Of a stretch of DNA of 20,540 nucleotides, positions 1 to 6,193 are shown one piece after another; position 1 is the stretch's first letter; each line of letters begins with the position of its first letter. The position numbers were made by a program, and so were the translations under genes. The stretch comes from a virus: positions 1-20,540 of IMG/VR virus record IMGVR_UViG_3300023174_000751; one strand, written 5' to 3'. The notes beneath the pieces are model-generated. The model ran no database searches, had not been told where the DNA came from, and saw nothing but the letters and a program-made list of their open reading frames with translations.

Positions 1-402
1 GACGGCTGCCTGAATCTGAAAGTAACCAAAGACCGGCCAGGATTCGTCCGCGCCATCTGCCAGGACGCCAAAGACCTCGGCGTCGCAAACTTGAAGAGCA
101 ACAAGGACGGAACGATCACCGTCACGATTAGCGGCGGCATAATCCGAGTGACGACGAAGGAACAGAAGCTGCAAGAGATATCAAACTTCTTCGAGCGAAT
201 CGGAACCGAGATAGGCCAGAACGACATCCGCAAAGGACTGCGGCAAGAAGGAATCGAGATCGGAAACCAAGAACTAGGGCAGGCCCTGGAGCAACTCATG
301 GCCGGCGGCTTCATCGAATTTAGGAAACTGGGGCAGAAATATCTCTACAAATTCAAGAACCAATTCATGATCGGTGACGTCAACGCATGGGAAGTGGAGT
401 AA
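1..402 (+). CDS. 3' end of a probable phage replicative ATPase/helicase (AAA or RepA-like), C-terminal winged-helix part
   Basis: The reading frame is open from the left edge to the TAA at 400-402, so this is the last 133 codons of a longer gene. No ATG lies in the visible part, and a TTG at codon 31 sits inside a continuous domain, so it is not a credible start. The first residues include VTKDRPGFVRAI. I recall this as typical of the end of the ATPase core in actinophage AAA/RepA-like proteins, where the strand is followed by a winged helix. From about residue 52 the pattern fits a winged helix: a helix near KLQEISNFFERIG, then NDIRKGLRQ, then LEQLMAGGFIEFRKLG and a terminal beta hairpin. 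Its likely role is unwinding or loading at the phage origin. The repeat-rich region directly downstream supports a replication role. The ATPase motifs would lie outside the window, so the family assignment is tentative; the coding call is firm. Confidence 0.6.
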   Translation, partial: DGCLNLKVTKDRPGFVRAICQDAKDLGVANLKSNKDGTITVTISGGIIRVTTKEQKLQEISNFFERIGTEIGQNDIRKGLRQEGIEIGNQELGQALEQLMAGGFIEFRKLGQKYLYKFKNQFMIGDVNAWEVE

Positions 403-430
403 ACAGCCTGTGGATAACTTAACTGTTCCG

Positions 431-460
431 CCGTTCCGCACCGTTCCGCACCGTTCCGCA
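431..460 (+). repeat. Three perfect 10-bp direct repeats (CCGTTCCGCA), iteron-like
   Basis: Three head-to-tail copies are identical. A degenerate half-copy (CTGTTCCG, 423-430) precedes them. Ten-base spacing is about one helical turn, so the GTTCC words would sit on one face of the DNA, as in iterons bound by an initiator. The same GTTCC word recurs downstream in the hairpin. Confidence 0.75.
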
Positions 461-485
461 GAACAGCAGGGCAAGAGCGACCAAA

Positions 486-527
486 CTGTTCCGCCGTTCC
501 CCCCCTATAAGGGGGAACGCGGAACAG
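486..527 (+). repeat. Long imperfect palindrome with a 17-bp stem
   Basis: The left arm is CTGTTCCGC (486-494), one bulged C (495), then GTTCCCCC (496-503). The right arm is GGGGGAAC (511-518) then GCGGAACAG (519-527). The seven-base loop is CCTATAA. Apart from the bulge, every base pairs. It is not followed by a T-run, so a Rho-independent terminator is not obvious. It could be an initiator or operator site, a hairpin origin, or an mRNA structure ahead of the gene starting at 556. Two further GGAACAG words follow, at 529-535 and 544-550. Confidence 0.75.
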
Positions 528-555
528 TGGAACAGCAGCCAAAGGAACAGAATAA

Positions 556-930
556 ATGAAAGATTCAAACTTCAAACCCATTTATTGCACACCCTGTGGA
601 AAACTTATCTGGGAAGGGATGACCGTCGGATTTCAGATCAGACTCGACCCCGGAACTTTGACCATTCAAGAAGAGATCATCAAACGGATCCAGGGCAGCC
701 GAACATTTGAACTACATAGAACGGCCGTATCATTTGAAGCAGGGCTGCGATCACTGAACGCCATCCAAAGAAGCAAGGGAAAGAAGCCAGTCATTCTGGC
801 CAGCCACAACTGCAGCCGGAGTAAAGAGATATTCAGATTCAAAGGGCAGGAGCCAAGCGAAGATGAGATCCCGGATTATTGGAACAGCAGGAAGAAGCCA
901 CAGCTCGAGAGCGAAGGGATACCGTTCTAA
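556..930 (+). CDS. Small putative zinc-binding phage protein of unknown function
   Basis: This 124-residue protein starts at an ATG preceded by AAAGGAA (541-547). It carries an N-terminal CxxC (C11, C14) and a later HxC (H84, C86), which together could form one zinc site. I recall small actinophage proteins with the same plan: a CxxC-G start, a central part resembling VDGFxVRxDP and a C-terminal His/Cys pair. They usually lie next to the double zinc-finger protein, as here. The stop TAA shares its last A with the ATG of the next gene (TAATG at 928-932), indicating translational coupling. No enzymatic motif is visible. The C-terminal third is charged and probably disordered. It may bind DNA or a host protein, but nothing in the sequence decides this. 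Confidence 0.8.
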   Translation: MKDSNFKPIYCTPCGKLIWEGMTVGFQIRLDPGTLTIQEEIIKRIQGSRTFELHRTAVSFEAGLRSLNAIQRSKGKKPVILASHNCSRSKEIFRFKGQEPSEDEIPDYWNSRKKPQLESEGIPF

Positions 931-1667
931 TGGACTGCACCATCTGCGGCAAGAAGGCCGAGCGACCAGGAGCCTGCAATCGATGCGCGGCCAAAGTGCG
1001 CAATCAGATCGCAGAGCTTCCCCAGCTTCACAAAGAAGCCGGCCAATTCCTACACCCATCCAGGACAGGATCAGGAACGGCCAGCACCGAGCGCAGCATT
1101 GGAATCAATGTGGCGGCTTTGGATTTCACAATGGCAACCGAGCTACTGCGAACCCTTCACGCCTGGGAATCCACGATCCGCTTCGATCGCAAACTGACAA
1201 GGCCGGCGATGATCATGAAAGAACCGACAACAGAGAGCGAAGTCCTGGCGAGCGCAACCTTCCACCTGACGCACCTCGACTGGTCGCTCGGACAAGAATG
1301 GGCTGCAGACTTCGCCCACGAAATCCAGATGATCCATGCCAAAGGAAGAGCAGCTGCAAAGCGCTTCTCAGAACAGCCCCGGCGAATCCCATGTCCAACA
1401 GACGACTGCAAGAAGTACGTGGTCATTGACGCCGATAACTTAACGGCCGAAGTTTCATGCTTCGGATGCAAGCAACAATGGACGGTGCTCCGGTTGATAG
1501 CATTAGCAATGAGCAACCCCAGCAAAACCTTCTACCTTGATGTTGAAGCGATTGCAATGTGGCTAGGAATTACAGAGCGCGAAGTTTATAGAACGATAAA
1601 GAAGAACGACATCCAAAGAAGAGGAAGTCTTTATGACATCGCAGCAATTATCCAGGCACGATCATGA
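930..1667 (+). CDS. Double zinc-finger / helix-turn-helix DNA-binding protein
   Basis: This 245-residue protein starts at the ATG overlapping the previous stop. An in-frame start at 879 lies inside the upstream gene and would add a run of residues before the conserved MDCTICGK, so it was not chosen. Domains in order are a four-cysteine finger (C3, C6, C16, C19), a helical middle (about 20-145), a second four-cysteine knuckle (C155, C160, C177, C180), and a C-terminal helix-turn-helix of excisionase/MerR type (about 204-242, DVEAIAMWLGITEREVYRTIKK). I recall this layout from many actinophage genomes, where it lies between the replication genes and the HNH/terminase region. A role in transcriptional control is plausible. 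The family is recognised, but the function is not established. Confidence 0.85.
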   Translation: MDCTICGKKAERPGACNRCAAKVRNQIAELPQLHKEAGQFLHPSRTGSGTASTERSIGINVAALDFTMATELLRTLHAWESTIRFDRKLTRPAMIMKEPTTESEVLASATFHLTHLDWSLGQEWAADFAHEIQMIHAKGRAAAKRFSEQPRRIPCPTDDCKKYVVIDADNLTAEVSCFGCKQQWTVLRLIALAMSNPSKTFYLDVEAIAMWLGITEREVYRTIKKNDIQRRGSLYDIAAIIQARS

Positions 1668-1672
1668 ATAAC

Positions 1673-1704
1673 GATTTGACAAAAGTGTCAATCAAATCTG
1701 ATAC
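1673..1704 (+). promoter_or_regulatory. Candidate promoter with an overlapping palindromic operator
   Basis: A perfect TTGACA (-35 consensus) at 1676-1681 is followed by a 17-base spacer and TGATAC at 1699-1704, a weak -10 match. The -35 hexamer is also the left half of a perfect inverted repeat, TTGACA-aaag-TGTCAA (1676-1691). A second pairing, GATTTGA (1673-1679) with TCAAATC (1692-1698), nests over it. A palindrome covering the -35 is a typical repressor site. The site lies in the 85-base gap upstream of the small gene at 1753 and could drive the nuclease genes that follow. Confidence 0.4.
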
Positions 1705-1752
1705 GCTTGCGTTAGCAGATGCAACCATCCCCGAAAGACAAAGGGGAATCGA

Positions 1753-1953
1753 ATGCTAAATATAACGATAAGCATCGGCGATGTTCATACGGACATGACT
1801 ACAGACAATAACCTCTCATTCGACGCGATTGAGTCGTTACTTAACCGAGCAGTTTCAGCAACATTGCAATCATATCTATCGCTGCCGGAGAAGGACAGAC
1901 TCGCGCTCTATGGATCGGAATTCGAAGACGAACATGACGGAGACGACGACTGA
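1753..1953 (+). CDS. Small acidic protein of unknown function
   Basis: This 66-residue ORF starts at an ATG preceded by AAAGGGG about nine bases upstream. Its first half is a beta-like stretch (LNITISIGDVHTDM). A helix (about 23-45) follows, and the protein ends in a strongly acidic tail (EFEDEHDGDDD). Its end overlaps the most likely start of the next gene by 20 bases, so the two would be translationally coupled. The good ribosome binding site and the promoter-like element upstream favour a real gene. No family is recognised. The acidic tail could be a DNA mimic or a protein-interaction tail, but this is speculation. Confidence 0.6.
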   Translation: MLNITISIGDVHTDMTTDNNLSFDAIESLLNRAVSATLQSYLSLPEKDRLALYGSEFEDEHDGDDD

Positions 1954-2314
1954 AAGAACATGCGTACGATGCAAGGAAACCAAACCTCTGAATCTATTCT
2001 GCAAAGATAGAAGAAGAGCAGATGGAGTGCGTGAGTTATGTCGTCATTGCCGGAGTGCTGATCGCAGGATTATTAACAAGGCGAATAAGAATCGCCAGAC
2101 GATACTCGAAGAGCAGAACCATTCGTGCGCTATCTGTAGCGTCCATATTGAAGAGAGCGCAACGCGATTCGTAATGGATCACAATCACGAAACAAATCAG
2201 ATTCGTGGAATCCTCTGCAGCAACTGCAACGTCGGACTCGGATACTTCAAAGACCAACCAGGCAGGCTAGGCCAGGCAATCAAGTACCTCATGGATTACG
2301 ATGGCCCTACCTAG
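1934..2314 (+). CDS. Recombination endonuclease VII-like Holliday junction resolvase
   Basis: This 126-residue protein matches the phage endonuclease VII family (T4 gp49 type), which cuts branched DNA before packaging. It has an N-terminal pair of CxxC motifs (C10/C13, C36/C39) and then the catalytic zinc core: C65/C68, the DHNH motif at 82-85 and C95/C98 followed by N99. The signature order CAIC, then MDHNHE, then RGILCSNCN, then GLGYFKD is complete, so the enzyme is expected to be active. The start at 1934 gives the usual family N-terminus just before CVRCKETKPL. An in-frame ATG at 1910, with GGAGAAGG upstream, is an alternative that would add eight residues. The gene overlaps both neighbours. 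Resolving replication intermediates fits its place between replication and packaging. Confidence 0.85.
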   Translation: MTETTTERTCVRCKETKPLNLFCKDRRRADGVRELCRHCRSADRRIINKANKNRQTILEEQNHSCAICSVHIEESATRFVMDHNHETNQIRGILCSNCNVGLGYFKDQPGRLGQAIKYLMDYDGPT

Positions 2315-2609
2315 ACCATGCAAAGACTGCGGAACCATTGCACGCGCAGCTCGATGCAATGACTGCGATTGCATTCACCGAAAGATTAAAGAAGCATCCC
2401 GGCCCACACGTGCGCAGCGCGGATACGACTATCAGTGGCGACAGATCAGCAAAGCGCTTCGAGAAGAGCAACCCTGGTGCAGCGAATGCGGCAGGACAAA
2501 CGACCTCACCGTCGATCACATAAAGCCCCTGGCAGATGGCGGCATGACGATCAGATCCAACCTTCAAGTTCTCTGCAGAAAATGCAATTCCAGCAAATCG
2601 AATAGATAA
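2301..2609 (+). CDS. HNH homing-type endonuclease, probable packaging accessory
   Basis: This 102-residue protein overlaps the resolvase gene by 14 bases. An N-terminal knuckle with C7, C10, C19 and C22 is followed by the basic linker RPTRAQRGYDYQW, typical of phage HNH proteins encoded beside terminase genes. The HNH fold itself shows the structural pairs C60/C63 and C92/C95, the catalytic DH at 72-73, and N87 and N96 in SNLQVLCRKCN. Family knowledge: in HK97-like phages, terminase-linked HNH proteins stimulate terminase cutting at cos. Here a methyltransferase fusion separates it from the small terminase, but the G/C-rich gap directly downstream could be the cut site. All key residues are present. 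Confidence 0.9.
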   Translation: MALPRPCKDCGTIARAARCNDCDCIHRKIKEASRPTRAQRGYDYQWRQISKALREEQPWCSECGRTNDLTVDHIKPLADGGMTIRSNLQVLCRKCNSSKSNR

Positions 2610-2761
2610 ACACACACAGACCCCCCACCCGGCATATCCCGGTACGGCCCTAAACTTCAGGACGCAAGGGGGGAGTTCACCCCGACGCCCCAAAAACGCG
2701 CACCGTCGCAGTTCAGGGGTTTTCGGGGTTTGCCAGATAAACTAAAAACAGGGGGAAAAAT
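2610..2761 (+). other. G/C-run-rich intergenic region, candidate cos or leader
   Basis: This 152-base gap is among the longest non-coding stretches in the window. It contains CCCCCC (2621-2626), GGGGGG (2668-2673) paired with CCCC (2680-2683), GACGC repeated at 2661 and 2684, and two further GGGG runs near 2715 and 2725. Several weak hairpins can form but none is a classic terminator. Its position after the HNH nuclease and close to the terminase genes is where many phages carry cos. It ends in a leader AACAGGGGGAAAAA that serves as ribosome binding site for the next gene. The cos suggestion rests on position and base composition only. Confidence 0.3.
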
Positions 2762-4087
2762 ATGATCAACGAAAGCTTGAAAAGTTTGGCCACGCCAATC
2801 GACGACTTGCACACGCTGCCAGGCAATCCACGCAGGGGCGACATCGCGGCCGTTGCTCGATCGCTCGAGCGCTTCGGCCAGCGCAAGCCGATCGTTGCGA
2901 AACACAGCGACGGAACCATCATCGCCGGCAACCACACATGGCAAGCAGCGAAGCAGCTCGGCTGGAGTGAGATTGCCGTCGTTTGGACAGACGACGATGA
3001 CAACACAGCCCACGCATTCGCGCTCGCAGATAACCGAACCGCCGAACTTGGAACTTACGACGAAGACGCGCTTCGAGAGATGATTGCGCAGCTCGTAAAT
3101 GTAGATCCGGAATTAGTAAGCGACGCCGGCTATAGCCAGGAAGCGATTGCAGAGATTCTCAAGATGCCGGTGGAAAAGATTCCAATGGCCGGCGATTTAG
3201 ATGCAGCACCAGCGAAGTCAAGAACAGCGCACAGCATCGAAGGCGACACATGGATCCTCGGGCCGCACCGCCTCGTTGTTGGAGATTCAACAAACCCGGA
3301 AATTCTAAACAAGGCACTCGGCGGCAAACTTGCAGATTGCATCTTCACCGATCCACCATACAACGTTGCATACACCGGCGGAACAAATGAGAACTTAACA
3401 ATTCAGAACGACTCGATGAGCGACTTAGAATTTGAATCGTTCCTCCTTGCAACTTACGCAGCGATGTATGCAAACGCGAAAGAAGGCTGCCCGATTTATG
3501 TCTGCCACGCAGATGGAAGCAGCGTCACATTCAGATCAGCGTTCAAGACTTCCGGATTTATGCTGAAGCAAATTCTTATCTGGGTCAAAGACAACTTCAC
3601 ACTCAGCCGCCAGGATTATAACTGGCAGCACGAACCAATCATCTACGGATGGAAACCAGGAGCAGCACATCCCTGGTTTGGCCCATTCAATGACTCAACC
3701 GTTCTGGACTTCGCAACGAAGGACTTGGACACATTGAGCAAGACAGAACTTGTAAAGATAATCGAAACAGCCAGAGAATCTTCAACCATTATCCGCGAGC
3801 CACGTCCACGCAGAAATTCAGAACACCCGACCATGAAGCCCATCAACCTCATCACTCGAATATTGAGCAACTCGGCAAATCGTGACTCGTTTGTTCTGGA
3901 TCCATTTGGCGGATCAGGTTCCACACTTGTAGCAGCTCACACACTCGGAATGACTGCAGCACTTGTAGAATTAGATCCCATATATGCAGACGTCATCTGC
4001 AAGCGCTGGCAAGAACTGACTGGAATCCTTCCAATCAATGAACTCACCGGCAAGCCTTACGATTTCATAGGAAGCGACAATGCCTAA
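2762..4087 (+). CDS. ParB-like domain fused to a beta-class DNA (N4/N6) methyltransferase
   Basis: This 441-residue protein starts after a strong AGGGGG leader. Residues about 10-95 form a ParB/Srx-like domain (LPGNPRRGD, then GTIIAGNHTWQAA, then FALADNRTAEL). About 155-435 is a DNA methyltransferase. Motif IV, DPPY, is at 197-200 and the SAM-binding FGGSGST is at 382-388. The order IV, target-recognition region, I marks the beta class. HPTMKP at 355-360 is the usual helper motif before motif I. DPPY fits N6-adenine or N4-cytosine methylation. All core motifs are intact. The gene overlaps the small terminase by eight bases, so methylation is coupled to packaging genes. It likely protects phage DNA from host nucleases or marks it for packaging. 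The ParB-like part may add DNA binding or nucleotide-dependent clamping. Confidence 0.92.
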   Translation: MINESLKSLATPIDDLHTLPGNPRRGDIAAVARSLERFGQRKPIVAKHSDGTIIAGNHTWQAAKQLGWSEIAVVWTDDDDNTAHAFALADNRTAELGTYDEDALREMIAQLVNVDPELVSDAGYSQEAIAEILKMPVEKIPMAGDLDAAPAKSRTAHSIEGDTWILGPHRLVVGDSTNPEILNKALGGKLADCIFTDPPYNVAYTGGTNENLTIQNDSMSDLEFESFLLATYAAMYANAKEGCPIYVCHADGSSVTFRSAFKTSGFMLKQILIWVKDNFTLSRQDYNWQHEPIIYGWKPGAAHPWFGPFNDSTVLDFATKDLDTLSKTELVKIIETARESSTIIREPRPRRNSEHPTMKPINLITRILSNSANRDSFVLDPFGGSGSTLVAAHTLGMTAALVELDPIYADVICKRWQELTGILPINELTGKPYDFIGSDNA

Positions 4088-4517
4088 TCCCCCAAAGACA
4101 ATCGAGCAGAAGCGCAAACTTGGCAATCCAGGAAAGCGACCGCTGCCAGATAAAGGAACGCTGATCTCTTTGCCGATGGCAAAAGAAACACCGGAACCAC
4201 TTCGCCCACTTGGAGCAGAAGGACAAAACATGTGGGAACGAATCTGGCAAGCAGGACGTGCATGGATTTCTCCAACCACAGACATCGAACATGTGATGAT
4301 TCTTTGCGAAACGATGGATGAACGCGTTCAACTTCGGGCAATAGTTTTCAGAGGCGGAGAATGGCGCGACAGGGTTGCATTAAGACACCTTGATCACCAG
4401 ATAACGGCAATGCTTTCATTGATTGCATTCAACCCGGTCGAGCGTTCGCGACTTGGACTAGCAGAAGTTCAGGCACAGACACGCATCCAGGAATTAATGA
4501 CGCGAGCACGTGGGTAA
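4080..4517 (+). CDS. Terminase small subunit, P27-like
   Basis: This 145-residue protein has the N-terminal signature of the P27 family (KRKLGNPGKRPLP), close to the family's usual GNPGKRPL motif. The remainder is predicted helical, with WERIWQAGRAWISPTTDIEHVMILCETMDER matching the helical core that follows in this family. The small subunit recognises the packaging site and delivers DNA to the large subunit. It is coupled on both sides by eight-base overlaps, with the methyltransferase upstream and the large terminase downstream. The length is normal for the family. Confidence 0.85.
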   Translation: MPNPPKTIEQKRKLGNPGKRPLPDKGTLISLPMAKETPEPLRPLGAEGQNMWERIWQAGRAWISPTTDIEHVMILCETMDERVQLRAIVFRGGEWRDRVALRHLDHQITAMLSLIAFNPVERSRLGLAEVQAQTRIQELMTRARG

Positions 4518-6045
4518 GAAAAAAATACAATCATGGCCGCCGCGTTGGATTACGCCGGTGGCTATTGCAGACCGCAAACGCGGCGACGGCCCACTCTATA
4601 CAGAATTTGCAGAAGCCGTATGCAGAGTAACCAAAGACTCCGTCGCAGCGCCAGCCGGCGAACTTTTACATCTTCGCGATTGGCAGAAGGAACTTCTCAA
4701 CCACGCACTTGCACGCAGGCCAGATGGCAGACTCAAACACAGAGTCGCCCTAATCGGCATGGCGAGAAAAAATGGAAAGAGCGCGCTCGCAGCTTCGATG
4801 GGATTATCGGCGCTCACACTTGGCGGCAACGGTTCTGAAATTTATTCATGCGCAGCAGATCGAGATCAGGCTCGCATCGTATTTGGAACAGCAAAGCGAA
4901 TGGTTGAACTTGACCCGGAACTTTCTTCCATGTTCACGCTTTACCGCGATGTAATCGAATACAAAGACAAGGGATCCGTTTACCGCGCACTTTCAGCAGA
5001 GGCATACACGAAAGAAGGACTCAACCCTTCACCGATTGTAATCTTTGACGAAGTTCATGCGCAGCCAAACCGCGAACTCTGGGATGTTATGTCGCTTGCA
5101 GGCGGCGCACGATCCGATTCACTTCTCCTCGGCATAACGACAGCAGGAGTAAAGACGCAAGCAAACGGCCAGGACAGCCTTGCATATTCGTTATATCAAT
5201 ACGGCCAGAAGCTCGTAAAAGGCGAGCTGACGGATTCGTCGTTCTTCTTCGCCTGGTGGGAACCGAAGAACCCAGAAGCAGATCACCGAGATAAGCAGCT
5301 CTGGATCGAATCAAACCCCGGATTCGCAGACATCGTCGATGCCGAAGATTTCGAGAGCGCAGTCTTGAGAACGCCAGAAGCAGAATTCAGAACCAAGCGC
5401 ACGAATTGCTTCGTATCAACAGCAACCGCCTGGCTTCCAACAGGATCATGGGAAGCCTTGATCGACACAGAGAGAACCCCAGAACCAGGCGAAGATGTAA
5501 TTCTTGCATTTGATGGAGCGTTCTCAAACGACAGCACCGCGCTAATTGCCTGGCTACTTGGCGGAGACAAACCGCATCTCATGGTTGTAGGAATCTGGGA
5601 GCGACCAGACGACGCAGAGCAGGGATGGCATGTGCCGGTCGCCGAAGTCGAACAGACGATCATCGACACATTCAGAAACAGCAACTTCCAAACCAAAGAG
5701 ATCGTCTTCGACCCGGCGCGATGGCAGCGCACATTTATGGTTCTGGACGAACAAGGAATGCCAGTCGTTTCTTACCCGAACAGCGCAGAGCGCATGGTTC
5801 CAGCAACGCAAAAATTCTACGAAGCCGTAGTGAATCAAAGCTTCACCCACGATGGCGATGAAAGAATGGCAAGGCACATAACAAACTGCGTCACGAAGCA
5901 ATCATCTCGGGGCGTAATGGTTGCGAAAGCAAGCTCGAAGCGGAAAGTCGATGCGGCCGTAGCAGCAATCTTCGGATACGACAGAGCAACGCAACCAGCA
6001 GAACCAAAGCCACCAGTGGCTAGGTTCTTCTCGGTTCAACTTTAG
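4510..6045 (+). CDS. Terminase large subunit (ATPase and nuclease)
   Basis: This 511-residue protein starts at a GTG inside the end of the small-subunit gene. The N-terminal ATPase has a Walker A-like MARKNGKS at 84-91, the variant form typical of phage terminases with the Lys after the Gly. Walker B with catalytic Glu, IVIFDE, is at 176-181, and a coupling motif LLGITTAG follows at 206-213. The C-terminal RNase H-like nuclease shows ILAFDGAFSNDSTAL with D335, D401 in IVFDPARW and D481 in KVDAAVAAI, the expected acidic triad. The motor docks on the portal, translocates DNA into the prohead and cuts it. The length and motif order are those of a complete HK97-like terminase. Confidence 0.95.
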   Translation: MGKKKIQSWPPRWITPVAIADRKRGDGPLYTEFAEAVCRVTKDSVAAPAGELLHLRDWQKELLNHALARRPDGRLKHRVALIGMARKNGKSALAASMGLSALTLGGNGSEIYSCAADRDQARIVFGTAKRMVELDPELSSMFTLYRDVIEYKDKGSVYRALSAEAYTKEGLNPSPIVIFDEVHAQPNRELWDVMSLAGGARSDSLLLGITTAGVKTQANGQDSLAYSLYQYGQKLVKGELTDSSFFFAWWEPKNPEADHRDKQLWIESNPGFADIVDAEDFESAVLRTPEAEFRTKRTNCFVSTATAWLPTGSWEALIDTERTPEPGEDVILAFDGAFSNDSTALIAWLLGGDKPHLMVVGIWERPDDAEQGWHVPVAEVEQTIIDTFRNSNFQTKEIVFDPARWQRTFMVLDEQGMPVVSYPNSAERMVPATQKFYEAVVNQSFTHDGDERMARHITNCVTKQSSRGVMVAKASSKRKVDAAVAAIFGYDRATQPAEPKPPVARFFSVQL

Positions 6046-6052
6046 GAGCGCA

Positions 6053-6193
6053 ATGAAAAAAATAGATTTCTCACTCGTAGCAGAAGTGACTGGCGTAGCA
6101 TTAGCAACCACAGGAATCGCAATGCTTTCATTGCCGATCGCATTAATTACACTAGGCACATTCCTAGTATGGATAACAGAAAAGGCTAACTGA
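6053..6193 (+). CDS. 46-residue single-pass membrane protein
   Basis: This short ORF starts at an ATG four bases after AGGAG (6044-6048). It ends in TGA overlapping the portal ATG (TGATG). The sequence begins MKKIDFSL, has one continuous hydrophobic segment (about residues 13-41, including GIAMLSLPIALITLGTFLVW) and ends with ITEKAN. A good ribosome binding site, coupling to the portal gene and a membrane segment make it a likely real gene. Small membrane proteins between terminase and portal are seen in other actinophages. I do not know their function. Candidates are membrane anchoring of the assembly site or superinfection exclusion. Confidence 0.7.
   Translation: MKKIDFSLVAEVTGVALATTGIAMLSLPIALITLGTFLVWITEKAN

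Larger units (their letters stand above)
403..603. other. Candidate replication origin: DnaA-box-like sites, iterons and a long hairpin
   Basis: The stretch directly after the replication gene contains several origin-type elements. Bases 409-417 read TGTGGATAA, the exact reverse complement of the consensus DnaA box TTATCCACA. Bases 595-603, inside the next gene, read TGTGGAAAA, which fits the looser consensus TTWTNCACA on the minus strand. Between them are three perfect copies of CCGTTCCGCA (431-460) and a 17-bp-stem hairpin (486-527). In total there are six GTTCC words in 425-500 and four GGAAC words in 514-548. Origins beside the initiator or helicase gene are common in phages. An obvious AT-rich unwinding element is missing. 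The alternatives are an operator array or an mRNA structure controlling the next gene. Confidence 0.4.

Noticed and set aside
431-460. Short direct repeats as a possible CRISPR array
   Set aside because: The copies are only 10 bp long and head to tail without spacers.
374-559. 61-codon GTG-started ORF through the repeat region
   Set aside because: It overlaps the end of the helicase-like gene, has no good ribosome binding site and translates the repeats into low-complexity sequence. It is kept only as an alternative reading in the findings.
863-1429. 188-codon + strand ORF overlapping the zinc-finger gene
   Set aside because: It is a frame shadow: Arg/Ser/Pro-rich and without a recognisable domain, while the alternative frame has two zinc fingers and an HTH.
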